64,000 nt of DNA from Gammaproteobacteria bacterium BRH_c0 (GTDB lineage: Bacteria; Pseudomonadota; Gammaproteobacteria; Pseudomonadales; Porticoccaceae), in NCBI GenBank assembly GCA_000961645.1, contig LADM01000011.1:32718-96717 (forward strand), written 5' to 3'. The notes beneath the pieces were generated by a model. It was given only the letters and a program-made list of their open reading frames with translations. It was not told the origin of the DNA and did not search any database. Below are positions 26,883-36,886 of this stretch, piece after piece. The translations under genes and the position numbers were made by a program. The stretch's first letter is position 1, and each line of letters starts with the position of its first letter.

Positions 26883-27704
26883 TTAAAAAATGCGGTGCGG
26901 TTGCACAATAAAAACACTGGAGCGGCTGAAATCAACAAACTTGCCTTCATCCTCAATAAGCATTTTCTGGGCGGCAACAAACTCCGCTGACAGATCACTC
27001 CCCACATCCATATCTTCCATGCGGTCAATCCACACCTCGGTAATGCCGTCGTAGGGCTCCAGAGTCATGCCCCGATCAATGCGAAACGGCTCCAGCAGCG
27101 CAGCATCAATAGTGTGGTTTTGCACATAGCCGCGCATCGGCGGCGCCAGCCCCTGTGCTCGCACGCTGGAAGCCAGTGGCGCATGCTTTTCCAGCCAATA
27201 GTGCTGGAACTCCTCGCGGCTCATACCGGGACGGCGATGCACACAGATAATCATCTTGAAGCCTGGCTCACTCGGACCCGGTTCAGTAAAAATGTCATGG
27301 GCCTCAACCATAAATACCCGCGAGCTGGTCAGATCCGCAAACTTCAGCTCGTCTTCAACCAGCATCTGCTGGGCTGCGATCAACTCGGGAGACAGGTTAT
27401 CGCCCATATCGAGATCCTCGATGCGGTCAAGCCACACCTCGGTGATACCGTCATAGGGTTCGACATTCATGCCGCGCTGGTGGCGAAAGGCTTCCGCCGA
27501 GGGCACATCAAGGGTGTGGTTCTGCACATAACCGGTCATGGTTGGCGCCAGCCCGCGGGCGCGCACACTGGATGCCAGGGGAGCGTGGTTTTCCAGCCAG
27601 TATTTGTGAAACGCCTCACGGGATAGTTCCGGGCGACGGCGCACACAGATAATCATTTTGAGCTTGACGGGATGGGTTTGAGCGGCACTGGACGCTGCTG
27701 TCAT
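26883..27704 (-). CDS. Tandem EthD-domain protein
   Basis: 273 residues made of two near-identical halves. Half 1 (about 15-135) has KMIICVRRRPELSREAFHKY, WLENHAPLASSVRARGLAPT and YVQNHTLD; half 2 (about 150-273) has KMIICVHRRPGMSREEFQHY, WLEKHAPLASSVRAQGLAPP and YVQNHTID. EthD-type ferredoxin-fold proteins assist P450 ether oxidation or degrade polyketide-like rings. The duplication makes a built-in dimer. It precedes SDR 3; the promoter must lie between it and the terminator at 27756. Confidence 0.86.
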   Translation of the reverse strand: MTAASSAAQTHPVKLKMIICVRRRPELSREAFHKYWLENHAPLASSVRARGLAPTMTGYVQNHTLDVPSAEAFRHQRGMNVEPYDGITEVWLDRIEDLDMGDNLSPELIAAQQMLVEDELKFADLTSSRVFMVEAHDIFTEPGPSEPGFKMIICVHRRPGMSREEFQHYWLEKHAPLASSVRAQGLAPPMRGYVQNHTIDAALLEPFRIDRGMTLEPYDGITEVWIDRMEDMDVGSDLSAEFVAAQKMLIEDEGKFVDFSRSSVFIVQPHRIF

Positions 27705-27755
27705 TGTGGCTATACCTTGGTCGTTACTTTTATAGGATTGCGACTAGCTTAAAAC

Positions 27756-27783
27756 AAAAAAGCCGGTATTAACCGGCTTTTTT
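27756..27783 (-). terminator. Bidirectional-looking terminator after the stomatin gene
   Basis: A 12-bp perfect stem (27756-27767 with 27772-27783, core AGCCGGT) with a 4-nt loop; the A/T tracts on both sides would allow termination either way. It lies 20 bp beyond the stomatin stop on the minus strand. Confidence 0.85.
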
Positions 27784-27802
27784 CCATACCAAAGACATTT
27801 GT

Positions 27803-28654
27803 CTAGCGATTGGCATTCATCAGTCCGCGCACCGCCGCAGGCAGATCCGCAGGCAACACCACCAGCTTGCTGTTTTGCGACTTGGAGATATCCTTCATCG
27901 CCTCCACATAACGTTCACCGAGCAGGTAGACGGCGGGCAGCTCCTTGTCCTGAATGGCTTCTGTGACTTTCTCGATGGCTTCCTTGGTCGCCTCGGCCAG
28001 CACCACCTTGGCCTCCGCATCGCGGCGCGAGGCTTCGAGGCGGCCTTCCGCTTCGAGAATGGCGGCGTGCTTTTCACCATCGGCGCGGGTAACCGTGGCA
28101 CGGCGCTGACGCTCGGCGGCGGCCTGTTCTTCCATGGCGTGCTGCATGGTTTTTGACGGGTTGATATCCTGAATCTCGACAGTTTTCAGGGTAATACCCC
28201 AGTCGGCAATATCATCGGAAATCGCCGCCTTGAGCTTGGCCTTGATATGGTCGCGGGATGACAGGGCATCATCGAGATCCATCTCACCGACGATGGAGCG
28301 CAGCGATGTCTGCACCAAAGTCTGGATGGCAATCTCGTAGTTCTCGATGCCGTATACCGCTTTCTCTGGCGTGAGGATATTGATATAGGCCACGGCGTTG
28401 GCAATGATCACCGCGTTGTCCCGGGTGATCACTTCCTGGGAGGGAATGTCGAGCACAATATCCTTGGTGGTGACCTTGTAGGCAACGGTCTCGATATAGG
28501 GAATGGTGAAATTCAGCCCCGGCGGCAATGTCCTGTCGAACTTGCCCAGGCGCTGCACCACCCATTTGCTGCCCTGGGGCACCAGCCTGACGCCTTTAAG
28601 CAGGGTAACAAGCGCCAGTATCAGCAGCGCGAATATGACAAAAATTCCATCCAT
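27803..28654 (-). CDS. SPFH/stomatin-like protein (QmcA type)
   Basis: 283 residues. An N-terminal hairpin or transmembrane segment (about 3-20) precedes a Band 7 domain (VPQGSKWVVQRLGKFDRTL, VAYINILTPEKAVYGIENYE, DDALSSRDHIKAKLKAAISD) and a coiled-coil rich in Ala/Glu (about 180-245). Such proteins form large membrane assemblies and are nearly always paired with NfeD-like proteins. The partner gene is 12 bp upstream. The C-terminus ends PADLPAAVRGLMNANR. Confidence 0.94.
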   Translation of the reverse strand: MDGIFVIFALLILALVTLLKGVRLVPQGSKWVVQRLGKFDRTLPPGLNFTIPYIETVAYKVTTKDIVLDIPSQEVITRDNAVIIANAVAYINILTPEKAVYGIENYEIAIQTLVQTSLRSIVGEMDLDDALSSRDHIKAKLKAAISDDIADWGITLKTVEIQDINPSKTMQHAMEEQAAAERQRRATVTRADGEKHAAILEAEGRLEASRRDAEAKVVLAEATKEAIEKVTEAIQDKELPAVYLLGERYVEAMKDISKSQNSKLVVLPADLPAAVRGLMNANR

Positions 28655-28666
28655 TTGTTGATCTCC

Positions 28667-29134
28667 TTACAGTTTGATAACGATGAGCGCGTTGCCCGAA
28701 AATTCCTTGATATGTACCCGGTCGCCGAGTTGCACTGGCTGTTCACAGATAAACTCCCATTCGTCGTCGCCGAGAATCGGTGTACTGAAACGCACCATGC
28801 CGCGCCGGGTTTCACCGGGAATGCGGATGACCGTGCCCGACTCGCCAATCGCACCCTCGCGGGCAATACCCGCCTTGGTCTTGTCGGTCATGCGCGGTTT
28901 GAAATACTTGAACCAGAAAACCGCCAGACCACAGGAAAACAGCAGCCACAGCAATAACTGCACAAACGCCGGCATGGCGGGCACAAGCCACACCAGTATG
29001 CCAACAAGCACAGCCCCGATGCCGAACCACAGCAGGGTGAAACTGGTCAGGAATATTTCCGCCAGCACCAGCGCCACGCCGAAGAGTATCCAGTGCCAGT
29101 AAATCAGTGAAAATCCCGCTGCGTCCATGGTCAT
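28667..29134 (-). CDS. NfeD-like membrane protein
   Basis: 155 residues. Three or four membrane helices in the first 75 residues (YWHWILFGVALVLAEIF, LLWFGIGAVLVGILVWLV, LLLWLLFSCGLAVFWF) are followed by an OB-fold C-domain (GTVIRIPGETRRGMVRF and LGDRVHIKEFSGNALIV). This is the short NfeD that pairs with SPFH proteins. It begins inside the stop of the preceding 76-aa gene (4-bp overlap) and ends 12 bp before the stomatin gene, so the three form one operon. Confidence 0.9.
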   Translation of the reverse strand: MTMDAAGFSLIYWHWILFGVALVLAEIFLTSFTLLWFGIGAVLVGILVWLVPAMPAFVQLLLWLLFSCGLAVFWFKYFKPRMTDKTKAGIAREGAIGESGTVIRIPGETRRGMVRFSTPILGDDEWEFICEQPVQLGDRVHIKEFSGNALIVIKL

Positions 29135-29361
29135 TCCTTCTTCGATACAGTATCAGCTGAGGCTTTTGTCGCTGACTTTCCCACTGCCTGGTTAACGATA
29201 TGAATCCCGAACGGTGCCATCAGCAAAAAACCGGCAACAAGATACATCACGCCGCCGCGATCACCGATATACAGGAAAATGCCCCGCGCCACCAGCAGGG
29301 CACCAAGAATATCGAGCACCAGCAAGTGCCAGGGCAGGGTCAGCTTACGAGGATTTGTCAT
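29131..29361 (-). CDS. Small two-helix membrane protein of the NfeD/stomatin operon
   Basis: 76 residues with two membrane segments (about 12-30 and 36-56, with LLVARGIFLYIGDRGGVMYL) and a charged tail. I do not recognise a family. The 4-bp overlap with the NfeD gene supports expression as a real protein and suggests it is an accessory of the SPFH-NfeD complex. Confidence 0.65.
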   Translation of the reverse strand: MTNPRKLTLPWHLLVLDILGALLVARGIFLYIGDRGGVMYLVAGFLLMAPFGIHIVNQAVGKSATKASADTVSKKE

Positions 29362-29396
29362 GGCATAATCTTCCTGATTGGCTATGGAGAAAGGGC

Positions 29397-30365
29397 CTAA
29401 AGCATATTACGCAGTTTCAGTTCTGCGGGATACGGCGACATATACCACGACTGCTCGATATAGGGATCGGGATTGCGGCGAAAATGGTGCTTGAGCAAAG
29501 TAATGGGCACCACCAGCGGCACCTCTCCGCGCAGGTATTGGTGGATGATCTCCACCAGTTCGGCCTTGTCCTGACTGTCAAGATCGGTTTTCAGGTAACC
29601 CTGAATATGTTGCAGCACGTTGACATGATTTTTTGTGGTGGCGACTTTTTTCAGGGTTGTCATGGCGTCGCCGAGGTATTGACTGGCCACATCGCCGAGA
29701 TTGTCGGGTCGCGCTGTGGCGGCCAGTTTGCCGAGCTGGCGGGCGGCGTTCTGATCATGACTCATCAAAGTGAGTTTGATGGTGGCATGAAAGCCAGTCA
29801 GGGCTGCTACCGTCAGGCATGGCTCCACCCGGGTGCGCCAGTAGTGATAGATAAATACCCGCTGGATAAAATTTTCCCGCAGGCGAGCATCGCCCAGGCG
29901 CCCCTCCTCTTCCATGGGCAGATTGGCAAAACGGGCCTTGATGCCCGCCGCAAAAATACCGGTGCCACGGTTCTCGGGCATGCCCTTGCTGTTGTAGACC
30001 TTGACCCGCTCCATGCCGCAGCTGGGGGAGTCCTTTTTGAAGATAAAACCGTACAGCGGCGCAATGGCGTCAGCCTGGGCCGCTGTGTAATTGTGGAGTG
30101 CTTCGGTCACATCGAGATCGGGGTCCTTCACCCCCACCACTCTCAACATCCCGTCCCGCTCTACCTGGCGGATGGTGGGGCGCGGCACACCGAGGCCGAT
30201 ACCCACTTCCGGGCAAAAGGGCCGCAGTTCAAAATAATCACTGAGGGTACCGGTGATATAGGCATCGCGCTTGTGGCCGCCATTGTGACGCACTTCATTG
30301 CCCAGCAGGCAACTGCTGACGCCCACCGGAATTTTATCCGTGGCGGCTTGCTGTTCAGTACTCAT
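29397..30365 (-). CDS. DUF523-DUF1722 (YbgA) fusion protein
   Basis: 322 residues. Residues 1-150 are a DUF523 domain with conserved Cys in VSSCLLG, FCPEVG and KKDSPSCG. In characterised TudS-type thiouracil desulfidases three such Cys bind an iron-sulfur cluster. Residues 175-320 are DUF1722 (YbgA), with LMSHDQNAARQLGKLAA and HVNVLQHIQGYLK. A role in thiolated-base metabolism is an inference from the TudS relation. It overlaps rimI by 11 bp. Confidence 0.86.
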   Translation of the reverse strand: MSTEQQAATDKIPVGVSSCLLGNEVRHNGGHKRDAYITGTLSDYFELRPFCPEVGIGLGVPRPTIRQVERDGMLRVVGVKDPDLDVTEALHNYTAAQADAIAPLYGFIFKKDSPSCGMERVKVYNSKGMPENRGTGIFAAGIKARFANLPMEEEGRLGDARLRENFIQRVFIYHYWRTRVEPCLTVAALTGFHATIKLTLMSHDQNAARQLGKLAATARPDNLGDVASQYLGDAMTTLKKVATTKNHVNVLQHIQGYLKTDLDSQDKAELVEIIHQYLRGEVPLVVPITLLKHHFRRNPDPYIEQSWYMSPYPAELKLRNML

Positions 30366-30828
30366 ACACCATCATCCAGGCATCTTCGCGACCGTAGGAC
30401 GTAGGATAGTACCCTTTTCTGACTCCCTGTTTGACAAAACCGTGGCTGTTATACAGATCAATGGCAGAGCGATTGGAGTGCCGCACTTCCAGCAACAGGC
30501 GATTCGCCACCCCGCGATTGGCCTCGATAAAATATTCCAGCAGGCGTGCGCCGTGACCGCGGCGGCGCAGGCGGGGCGCGATGGCAATATTGAGCAACTC
30601 GGCTTCATCCAGCACCAGGCTGTACACCAGGTAACCACTGACCACCCCATCAATCTCCAGCACATACAGTCTGTGGCTGGCGAGGCTTTCGGAAAACTGC
30701 TGTTCACACCAGGGGAAAGCCGTGGATTTGGCATCGAGCCGGGCGATGGCCGGAATATCATCGGGCCGGGCCGCGCGGATCAGGGTGGAGTCGCTGGCGC
30801 TGGTGATCAGGTTCATGGTCTGATTCAC
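30355..30828 (-). CDS. rimI: Ribosomal-protein-alanine N-acetyltransferase RimI
   Basis: RimI acetylates the N-terminal Ala of ribosomal protein S18 using acetyl-CoA. The 157-residue GNAT fold has the acetyl-CoA loop RRRGHGARLLEYFI (about 88-101), the LLEVRHSNRSAIDLYNSHGF box and the terminal GRKGYYP-like YYPTSYGREDAW. An N-terminal ~15 residues beyond the usual length suggests a start at M5 (30816). It follows the HolD-like gene by 14 bp, as holD-rimI in E. coli. Confidence 0.92.
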   Translation of the reverse strand: MNQTMNLITSASDSTLIRAARPDDIPAIARLDAKSTAFPWCEQQFSESLASHRLYVLEIDGVVSGYLVYSLVLDEAELLNIAIAPRLRRRGHGARLLEYFIEANRGVANRLLLEVRHSNRSAIDLYNSHGFVKQGVRKGYYPTSYGREDAWMMVYEY

Positions 30829-30842
30829 AGTCAGTGCCGCAG

Positions 30843-31697
30843 TCAGTGACTGGCCAGAAACTTGATGGCCTGCCAGGTTTCGCCCTTGAGGCCGGGGTCG
30901 TGCTCCATTTCGTGGAGCGAGCGGGTCACTATGCCTTTTGCACCGCAGTGCAGGTCAAACTGCTGTCCCGCTTCAACGCTATGGCTGTCGGTGGCCACCA
31001 GGGCCGCCAACTCGCCCATCAACAGGGCATGGGTAAAGGGCTGCAAGCGGGCTTTTGCCTGCAGGAAAACAGAGACAAAATCCCGCGCACCCTGCAGATT
31101 CCTGGCCATGCCCTGCAGGCCAATGGCGGCAGTCTGGGGCCAGTCGATGAGGTCCACCGGTGGCAGGCTGTTGTCGAGGCACTTGATGGCTTTGAGCAGG
31201 TTGGTGAGCATGGTGATCTGTCCCGCCGTGGGGCGCTGGCCCGGCGGCATGGCGCTGAGCACAACCAGGCGATCCGAGGCCTGCCAGAATCCCAGCCGAC
31301 ACTCAAAGGGCTCTTCACTAGCCAGTTCACTGGCCAGTTCGCTGGTCTGCTGACCGGGCACATCAAGCACCGATCCCTGCCTGTCAGTGGCCGCAGGTTT
31401 CAGCGTCTTTTGTAATGCTTGCGCTTCGACAGCCGAAACCCTCTCCGGCTTGTCCTGCGTCTGCTGCGGCACATCCACGCGATCGGCAGACGAGATGGCC
31501 AATTCACTCTTCAGGCGCCGTGCCGCTTCACTTTCCGCGCCTGGCAATTCTGCCCGCGCTGAGATGTTCTCATCGATGTGGCCTGAAGCAAGCTGTTCGC
31601 CGCCGGATAGCGCGACCTCCTCGCCCATTTCATCGAGCGGGAGATAGCGCACAATCCCCAGATTGGCCAGATACCAGTCGCGACGGGGGCTGGCCAC
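30843..31697 (-). CDS. Probable DNA polymerase III psi-like protein (HolD-like), enlarged
   Basis: 284 residues. The N-terminus SPRRDWYLANLGIVRYLPL resembles the chi-binding N-terminus of E. coli HolD (SRRDWQLQQLGITQW). A later segment, RLVVLSAMPPGQ and LTNLLKAIKCLDNSLPPVDL, resembles the HolD core. A low-complexity insert (about 30-125, with repeats SELASELASE) and a ~90-residue C-terminal extension enlarge it to twice the size of HolD (137 aa). Position directly upstream of rimI matches the holD-rimI pair. Similarity is by eye, so this stays a proposal. Confidence 0.6.
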   Translation of the reverse strand: MASPRRDWYLANLGIVRYLPLDEMGEEVALSGGEQLASGHIDENISARAELPGAESEAARRLKSELAISSADRVDVPQQTQDKPERVSAVEAQALQKTLKPAATDRQGSVLDVPGQQTSELASELASEEPFECRLGFWQASDRLVVLSAMPPGQRPTAGQITMLTNLLKAIKCLDNSLPPVDLIDWPQTAAIGLQGMARNLQGARDFVSVFLQAKARLQPFTHALLMGELAALVATDSHSVEAGQQFDLHCGAKGIVTRSLHEMEHDPGLKGETWQAIKFLASH

Positions 31698-31702
31698 CGG
31701 GT

Positions 31703-33250
31703 TCAGACCCCTTCCATCTGCGGGTGCAGGCGACCGGGAGTGGTGAGCAGGTTAAGGGCGTTGAGATAGGCCCGGGCGCTGGCGACCAGCACATCGGTGT
31801 CCGCCCCCTGGCCGTTGACAATGCGACCACCCTTTTCAAGCCGCACGGTGACTTCGCCCTGGGCTTCAGTGCCCTCGGTCACGGCATTCACCGAATACAG
31901 TTGCAGGCTGGTATCACTGCGCGCCAGTGTTTCAATCGCCTTGAAGATGGCATCTACCGGACCATCGCCATCGGCGCTCACCTGGTGATTGTCGCCATCA
32001 ACACAGATGGCGATCTCGGCATGGGGGGCGCGACCGGTTTTGGTGGTCACCGCCATCGAGACCAGGCTGTATTTTTCCTGGCCTTCTGCCATCTGCACTT
32101 CCGACACCAGCGCTTGCAGATCCTCGTCGTAGATTTCCCGTTTCTTGTCCGCCAGTTCCTTGAAGCGACCAAAGGCAGCGGCCAGTTCCGCCTTGCTGTC
32201 AAAGGTGATCCCCAACTCTTCAAGGCGGCTGGAAAACGCAGCGCGGCCCGACAGTTTGCCGAGCACAATGCGGTTGGCACCCCAGCCTACATCCTGGGCG
32301 CGCATGATTTCGTAGGTTTCGCGGTGCTTGAGCACCCCGTCCTGATGGATGCCGGATTCGTGGGCAAAGGCGTTGGCGCCGACGATGGCCTTGTTGGGCT
32401 GCACCGGAAACCCGGTGATGCTCGATACCAGACGGGAGGTAGGCACGATATGGCTGATCTCGATGCCGGTCTCCACCGGAAAGCGATCCTTGCGGGTGCG
32501 GATGGCCATCACGATTTCTTCCAGAGAGGCGTTGCCCGCCCGCTCGCCGAGGCCATTGATGGTGCATTCCACCTGGCGCGCGCCGTTCAGTACCGCCGAC
32601 AGGGAGTTGGCCACCGCCAGCCCCAGGTCGTTATGGCAGTGCACCGAGAAAACCGCCTTGTCAGAATTGGGCACATTCTCGATCACGCGGCGGATCATGC
32701 GGCCATACTCCTCCGGCTCGCCGTAACCCACTGTATCGGGAATATTGATGGTGCCAGCCCCAGCATCGATCACCGCCTCGATAATGCGGCACATAAAGCC
32801 AAACTCGGAACGGCTGCCATCCTCGAGGGAAAACTCCACATCCGCAACAAAATTGCGCGCCAGCCTTACGGCGCTGACAGCCTGCTCCAGCACCTGCTCG
32901 GGCGTCATCTGCAGCTTGTATTCCATATGGATGGGGGAAGTGGCGATAAAGGTATGGATGCGGCCACTGTTGGCGCCTTTGAGGGCCTCGGCGGCGCGCT
33001 CGATATCCGGGCGCACGGCCCGCGCCAGGCTGCACACAGTACTGTCTTTTACGCTATCGGCGATGGCCTTGACGGCGGCAAAATCGCCGGGGCTGGAAAT
33101 GGCAAAGCCCGCCTCGATCACATCGACTCGCAGCTTTTCCAGCGCCCTGGCTATGCGCAGTTTCTCATCCCTGGTCATGGAGGCACCGGGGCTTTGCTCG
33201 CCATCGCGCAGGGTGGTATCAAAAATAATCAGACGTTCTTTGGCGCTCAT
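31703..33250 (-). CDS. leuA: 2-isopropylmalate synthase
   Basis: First committed step of leucine synthesis: acetyl-CoA plus 2-oxoisovalerate. The 515-residue protein has the TIM-barrel signatures [13 protein letters not shown] (about 14-26) and [18 protein letters not shown]. The allosteric C-domain includes [13 protein letters not shown] and [20 protein letters not shown], the regulatory leucine-binding part. Length matches the short LeuA class. It stands 149 bp from pssA and 5 bp before the HolD-like gene. Confidence 0.96.
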   Translation of the reverse strand: MSAKERLIIFDTTLRDGEQSPGASMTRDEKLRIARALEKLRVDVIEAGFAISSPGDFAAVKAIADSVKDSTVCSLARAVRPDIERAAEALKGANSGRIHTFIATSPIHMEYKLQMTPEQVLEQAVSAVRLARNFVADVEFSLEDGSRSEFGFMCRIIEAVIDAGAGTINIPDTVGYGEPEEYGRMIRRVIENVPNSDKAVFSVHCHNDLGLAVANSLSAVLNGARQVECTINGLGERAGNASLEEIVMAIRTRKDRFPVETGIEISHIVPTSRLVSSITGFPVQPNKAIVGANAFAHESGIHQDGVLKHRETYEIMRAQDVGWGANRIVLGKLSGRAAFSSRLEELGITFDSKAELAAAFGRFKELADKKREIYDEDLQALVSEVQMAEGQEKYSLVSMAVTTKTGRAPHAEIAICVDGDNHQVSADGDGPVDAIFKAIETLARSDTSLQLYSVNAVTEGTEAQGEVTVRLEKGGRIVNGQGADTDVLVASARAYLNALNLLTTPGRLHPQMEGV

Positions 33251-33398
33251 TCACTGGCTCCGGATGGCCTTTTGGGCGGGCATCATAATCGAATAATTTT
33301 CATTGTAAGGACAAGACTTTGCAACCCGGCAAGCACTACCGGGAGAGCGGGTATCCGCCAGGACAGTCTTACCCCTGGGTCTAAGGTGAGTGGCAGTG

Positions 33399-34310
33399 CT
33401 ACAGGCGCTCGTCACCCCTGGGGCTGAAATTGTCCTTCGGCGTGCTGTCGTCATTAGGAGTGAGGTCGAAGTCGCGATTGCGCTCCGCCACTTTGGCGCC
33501 TTTGGGTTTGGCTTTGGTCGCACCCTTGCGGTAGCGGGCGTAGAGCCACACCAGCGGACCCGAGAGGGCATAAGCCAGGGCAAGCAGCAGCAGCACACGG
33601 GGCGGATCAATGGAGATAACCACAAAAATCATCGCCACGGCAATGATCATCACAAAGGGTACCTTGCCCTTCAAATCCAGCCCCTTGAGGCTTTTGTAGC
33701 GCAAGTTGGAGACCATCAGCAGACCGGCCATGGAGGTCACCAGTGCCGCCACCACTGCCAGCCAGGTGCTGGACGGCTCGTTGTAACCACTCCACACCAT
33801 GCCCGCCACCAGGGCGGCTGCGGAGGGGCTGGCAAGGCCGATAAAAAAGCGCTTGTCCACCACATCCACCTGGGTATTGAAGCGCGCCAGCCGCAATGCC
33901 GCACAGGAGGCGTAGATAAAGGCCGCAGCCCAGCCCACCTTGCCCAGATCCTCAAGCATCCAGCTAAAAGCCACCACTGCTGGCGCCACACCGAAGGACA
34001 CCATGTCGGACAGGCTGTCGTACTGAACGCCGAAGGCGCTCTGGGTGTTGGTCATGCGCGCCACCTGGCCGTCCAGCCCGTCGAAGAACATGGCCACGAA
34101 AATGGCCATGGCGGCGTGGTGGAAGTTGCCATTCATACCCGCCAGGATGGCGTAGAAACCGGCAAACATGGCGCCAGTGGTCAGCAGATTGGGCAGCAGG
34201 TAAATGCCGCGTCGCCGGGTACGGGCCTCTTCCTGATGTTCCTCGGGCTGGTCATGAGTACGGCTGTTATCGGGGTCTGATTCCATCGGCTCGGGCAACT
34301 TTGGTGGCAA
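33399..34310 (-). CDS. pssA: CDP-diacylglycerol-serine O-phosphatidyltransferase
   Basis: Makes phosphatidylserine from CDP-diacylglycerol and serine at the inner membrane. The 303-residue polytopic protein contains the CDP-alcohol motif DGLDGQVARM, whose last aspartates are in YDSLSDMVSFG, and several hydrophobic segments between 40 and 240. The tail after 250 is charged and Asp/Pro rich (KAKPKGAKVAERNRD). Close to leuA and ilvIHC; an ilvC-pssA-leuA order is common in gammaproteobacteria. Confidence 0.93.
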   Translation of the reverse strand: MPPKLPEPMESDPDNSRTHDQPEEHQEEARTRRRGIYLLPNLLTTGAMFAGFYAILAGMNGNFHHAAMAIFVAMFFDGLDGQVARMTNTQSAFGVQYDSLSDMVSFGVAPAVVAFSWMLEDLGKVGWAAAFIYASCAALRLARFNTQVDVVDKRFFIGLASPSAAALVAGMVWSGYNEPSSTWLAVVAALVTSMAGLLMVSNLRYKSLKGLDLKGKVPFVMIIAVAMIFVVISIDPPRVLLLLALAYALSGPLVWLYARYRKGATKAKPKGAKVAERNRDFDLTPNDDSTPKDNFSPRGDERL

Positions 34311-34381
34311 AGGGAGTGGGCCATCAATGTACCACCGGGACCGCTGATTGTTAACCGCTTTGACCGGGTTGAGTCTCTTGT

Positions 34382-34819
34382 TTACTGATCGGAACGGTCA
34401 ACAGGCTTTTCGAGCGCGGGGAGTGCATGCAGGATCAGCAAGGCCAGAACGGTACTGATAACGGCCATGGCCTCGTACCCCAGCCCCACTGAAACCCCTA
34501 TAGCCGCTGTGAACCAGATCCCGGCCGCAGTGGTAAGGCCTTTGACATCACCGGGCTTGTCACCTTTGAGAATGGTACCCGCGCAGAGAAACCCCACCCC
34601 CGCCACGATACCCTGGATAACCCGACTCATGGCATCATTCATGGCGCCGTCCGGATCTGCCGCCACAATAAACAGCGTTGCTCCCAGGCATACCAGCATA
34701 TGGGTCCGCAGACCCGCCGACTTGCCCCGCTGTTCCCGCTCAAAGCCCAGCAAGCCCCCCAGAAAGACAGCGACCAACAGCTTCAGGGTTACCCTGGTTG
34801 CCAATTCGATATCGTTCAT
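34382..34819 (-). CDS. MgtC/SapB-family membrane protein
   Basis: 145 residues from the ATG at 34819. N-terminal [20 protein letters not shown] (about 10-29) and [15 protein letters not shown] are the family signatures; helices follow around [34 protein letters not shown] and the C-terminal hydrophobic run. Five membrane segments in all, with no C-terminal ACT-like domain. MgtC-type proteins modulate magnesium and ATP synthase. The frame is open further upstream to 34975, but [10 protein letters not shown] fits the family start. No M-box or leader identified. Confidence 0.88.
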   Translation of the reverse strand: MNDIELATRVTLKLLVAVFLGGLLGFEREQRGKSAGLRTHMLVCLGATLFIVAADPDGAMNDAMSRVIQGIVAGVGFLCAGTILKGDKPGDVKGLTTAAGIWFTAAIGVSVGLGYEAMAVISTVLALLILHALPALEKPVDRSDQ

Positions 34820-35231
34820 ATCGGAAAATTCGTCAGCCACAGTGGTAACGATTACATCCCAGGTACTCAAGCTGTTGTCCTTCAAAGTTCTGCCAGGGCG
34901 ATGACTGTCTATTTGGCGTAGCTTTCTCGCGGAACCGCAATTATCTGCCGGAAATACTGAATCGACAGGAGCCAAGAAATTTTTCAGGGCTTTCGTGCCC
35001 AGAAGTTAAGGCAAGATAAACAGGCAAAAGTTCGGGACTATTAGCGGCTCCTAGCGGCTACTCTGTCGACAGACATTGACGCAAGCAACCGGAGTTTTCA
35101 GCGTGCTTGTTTTTTGCCTTGGGAGAAATGATTACCCGCACCTGAATTCACATGCCGGCATCATCAAACGGCAAAATCTCATTGTCAGCTGTTGAGGCAT
35201 TGCTGTATCAAAACACATTTTTGCTACGCAA
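34820..35231. other. 412-bp region without a gene
   Basis: Between mgtC and the terminator of ilvC I see no coding region with family character. Minor direct repeats such as TAGCGGCTCC/TAGCGGCTAC near 35042-35062 are present, and the promoter of mgtC must lie here. Confidence 0.5.
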
Positions 35232-35264
35232 AAAAAAACGGAGGACCAAGTCCTCCGTTTTTTT
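35232..35264 (-). terminator. Strong terminator after ilvC
   Basis: A 14-bp stem, AAAAAAACGGAGGA (35232-35245) with its complement (35251-35264) and a 5-nt loop. A/T tracts flank both sides, so it can work in either direction. It lies 55 bp downstream of the ilvC stop on the minus strand. Confidence 0.92.
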
Positions 35265-35318
35265 GCCATGAGGCGTTATTACCCGTGAAAACTGCAATCT
35301 GTCACGGACAACGCGCTG

Positions 35319-36344
<1,026 letters not shown>

Positions 36345-36394
36345 TCACCTGTTACGTTGAAAGTGGATGAAATTAAAATCAGTGAATAAAAAAA

Positions 36395-36886
36395 TCAAAG
36401 CCTCAGGGATTTTTCCCCGCGGGACAAACCGGACACACCACTGCGTACCACTTCGACAATATCGCCTTCCGGCAGTGAAGCGATAAACGCGTCGAGTTTT
36501 TCGCTGTTACCCGTCACCTGCACCGTGTAACCGCTGGGGCTGACATCGACAATCTGACCGCGAAAAATATCGACACAGCGCTTCACTTCGGCGCGCTGGG
36601 CACCACCGGCCTTGACCTTGAGCAGCATCAGTTCACGCTCAATGTGCGGGCCTTCGGTCAGATCCATCACCTTGACCACATCAATCAGCTTGTTGAGCTG
36701 CTTGGTGATCTGCTCGATGATCTTGTCATCGCCGTGGGTGGTGAGGGTCAGACGCGACAGGGTCTTGTCCTCGGTGGGCGCCACGGTGAGGGTGTCGATA
36801 TTGTAGCCGCGCTGGGAGAACAGCCCCACCACGCGCGACAGGGCACCGGGCTCGTTTTCCAGCAGAATGGAAATAATGCGTTTCAT
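36395..36886 (-). CDS. ilvH: Acetolactate synthase small (regulatory) subunit
   Basis: 163 residues from the ATG at 36886: [20 protein letters not shown] (ACT domain with the valine-binding pocket), GLFSQRGYNIDTLTVAPTED, then a C-terminal ACT-like domain. It makes the catalytic subunit valine sensitive. The ATG overlaps the ilvI stop by 1 bp (TGATG), giving coupled synthesis. A longer reading frame runs upstream into ilvI but is not needed. Confidence 0.96.
   Translation of the reverse strand: MKRIISILLENEPGALSRVVGLFSQRGYNIDTLTVAPTEDKTLSRLTLTTHGDDKIIEQITKQLNKLIDVVKVMDLTEGPHIERELMLLKVKAGGAQRAEVKRCVDIFRGQIVDVSPSGYTVQVTGNSEKLDAFIASLPEGDIVEVVRSGVSGLSRGEKSLRL

Noticed and set aside
29214..30404. 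Long plus-strand open frame opposite the DUF523-DUF1722 gene
   Set aside because: The minus-strand gene has conserved motifs and operon overlaps; the plus frame has neither.
31415..33427. 670-residue open frame antisense to leuA
   Set aside because: It is a shadow of the GC-rich leuA codons on the other strand, with no recognisable motifs.
34820..34975. Longer MgtC start including upstream codons
   Set aside because: The extra 52 residues have no membrane or family character, and the N-terminus [10 protein letters not shown] fits better.
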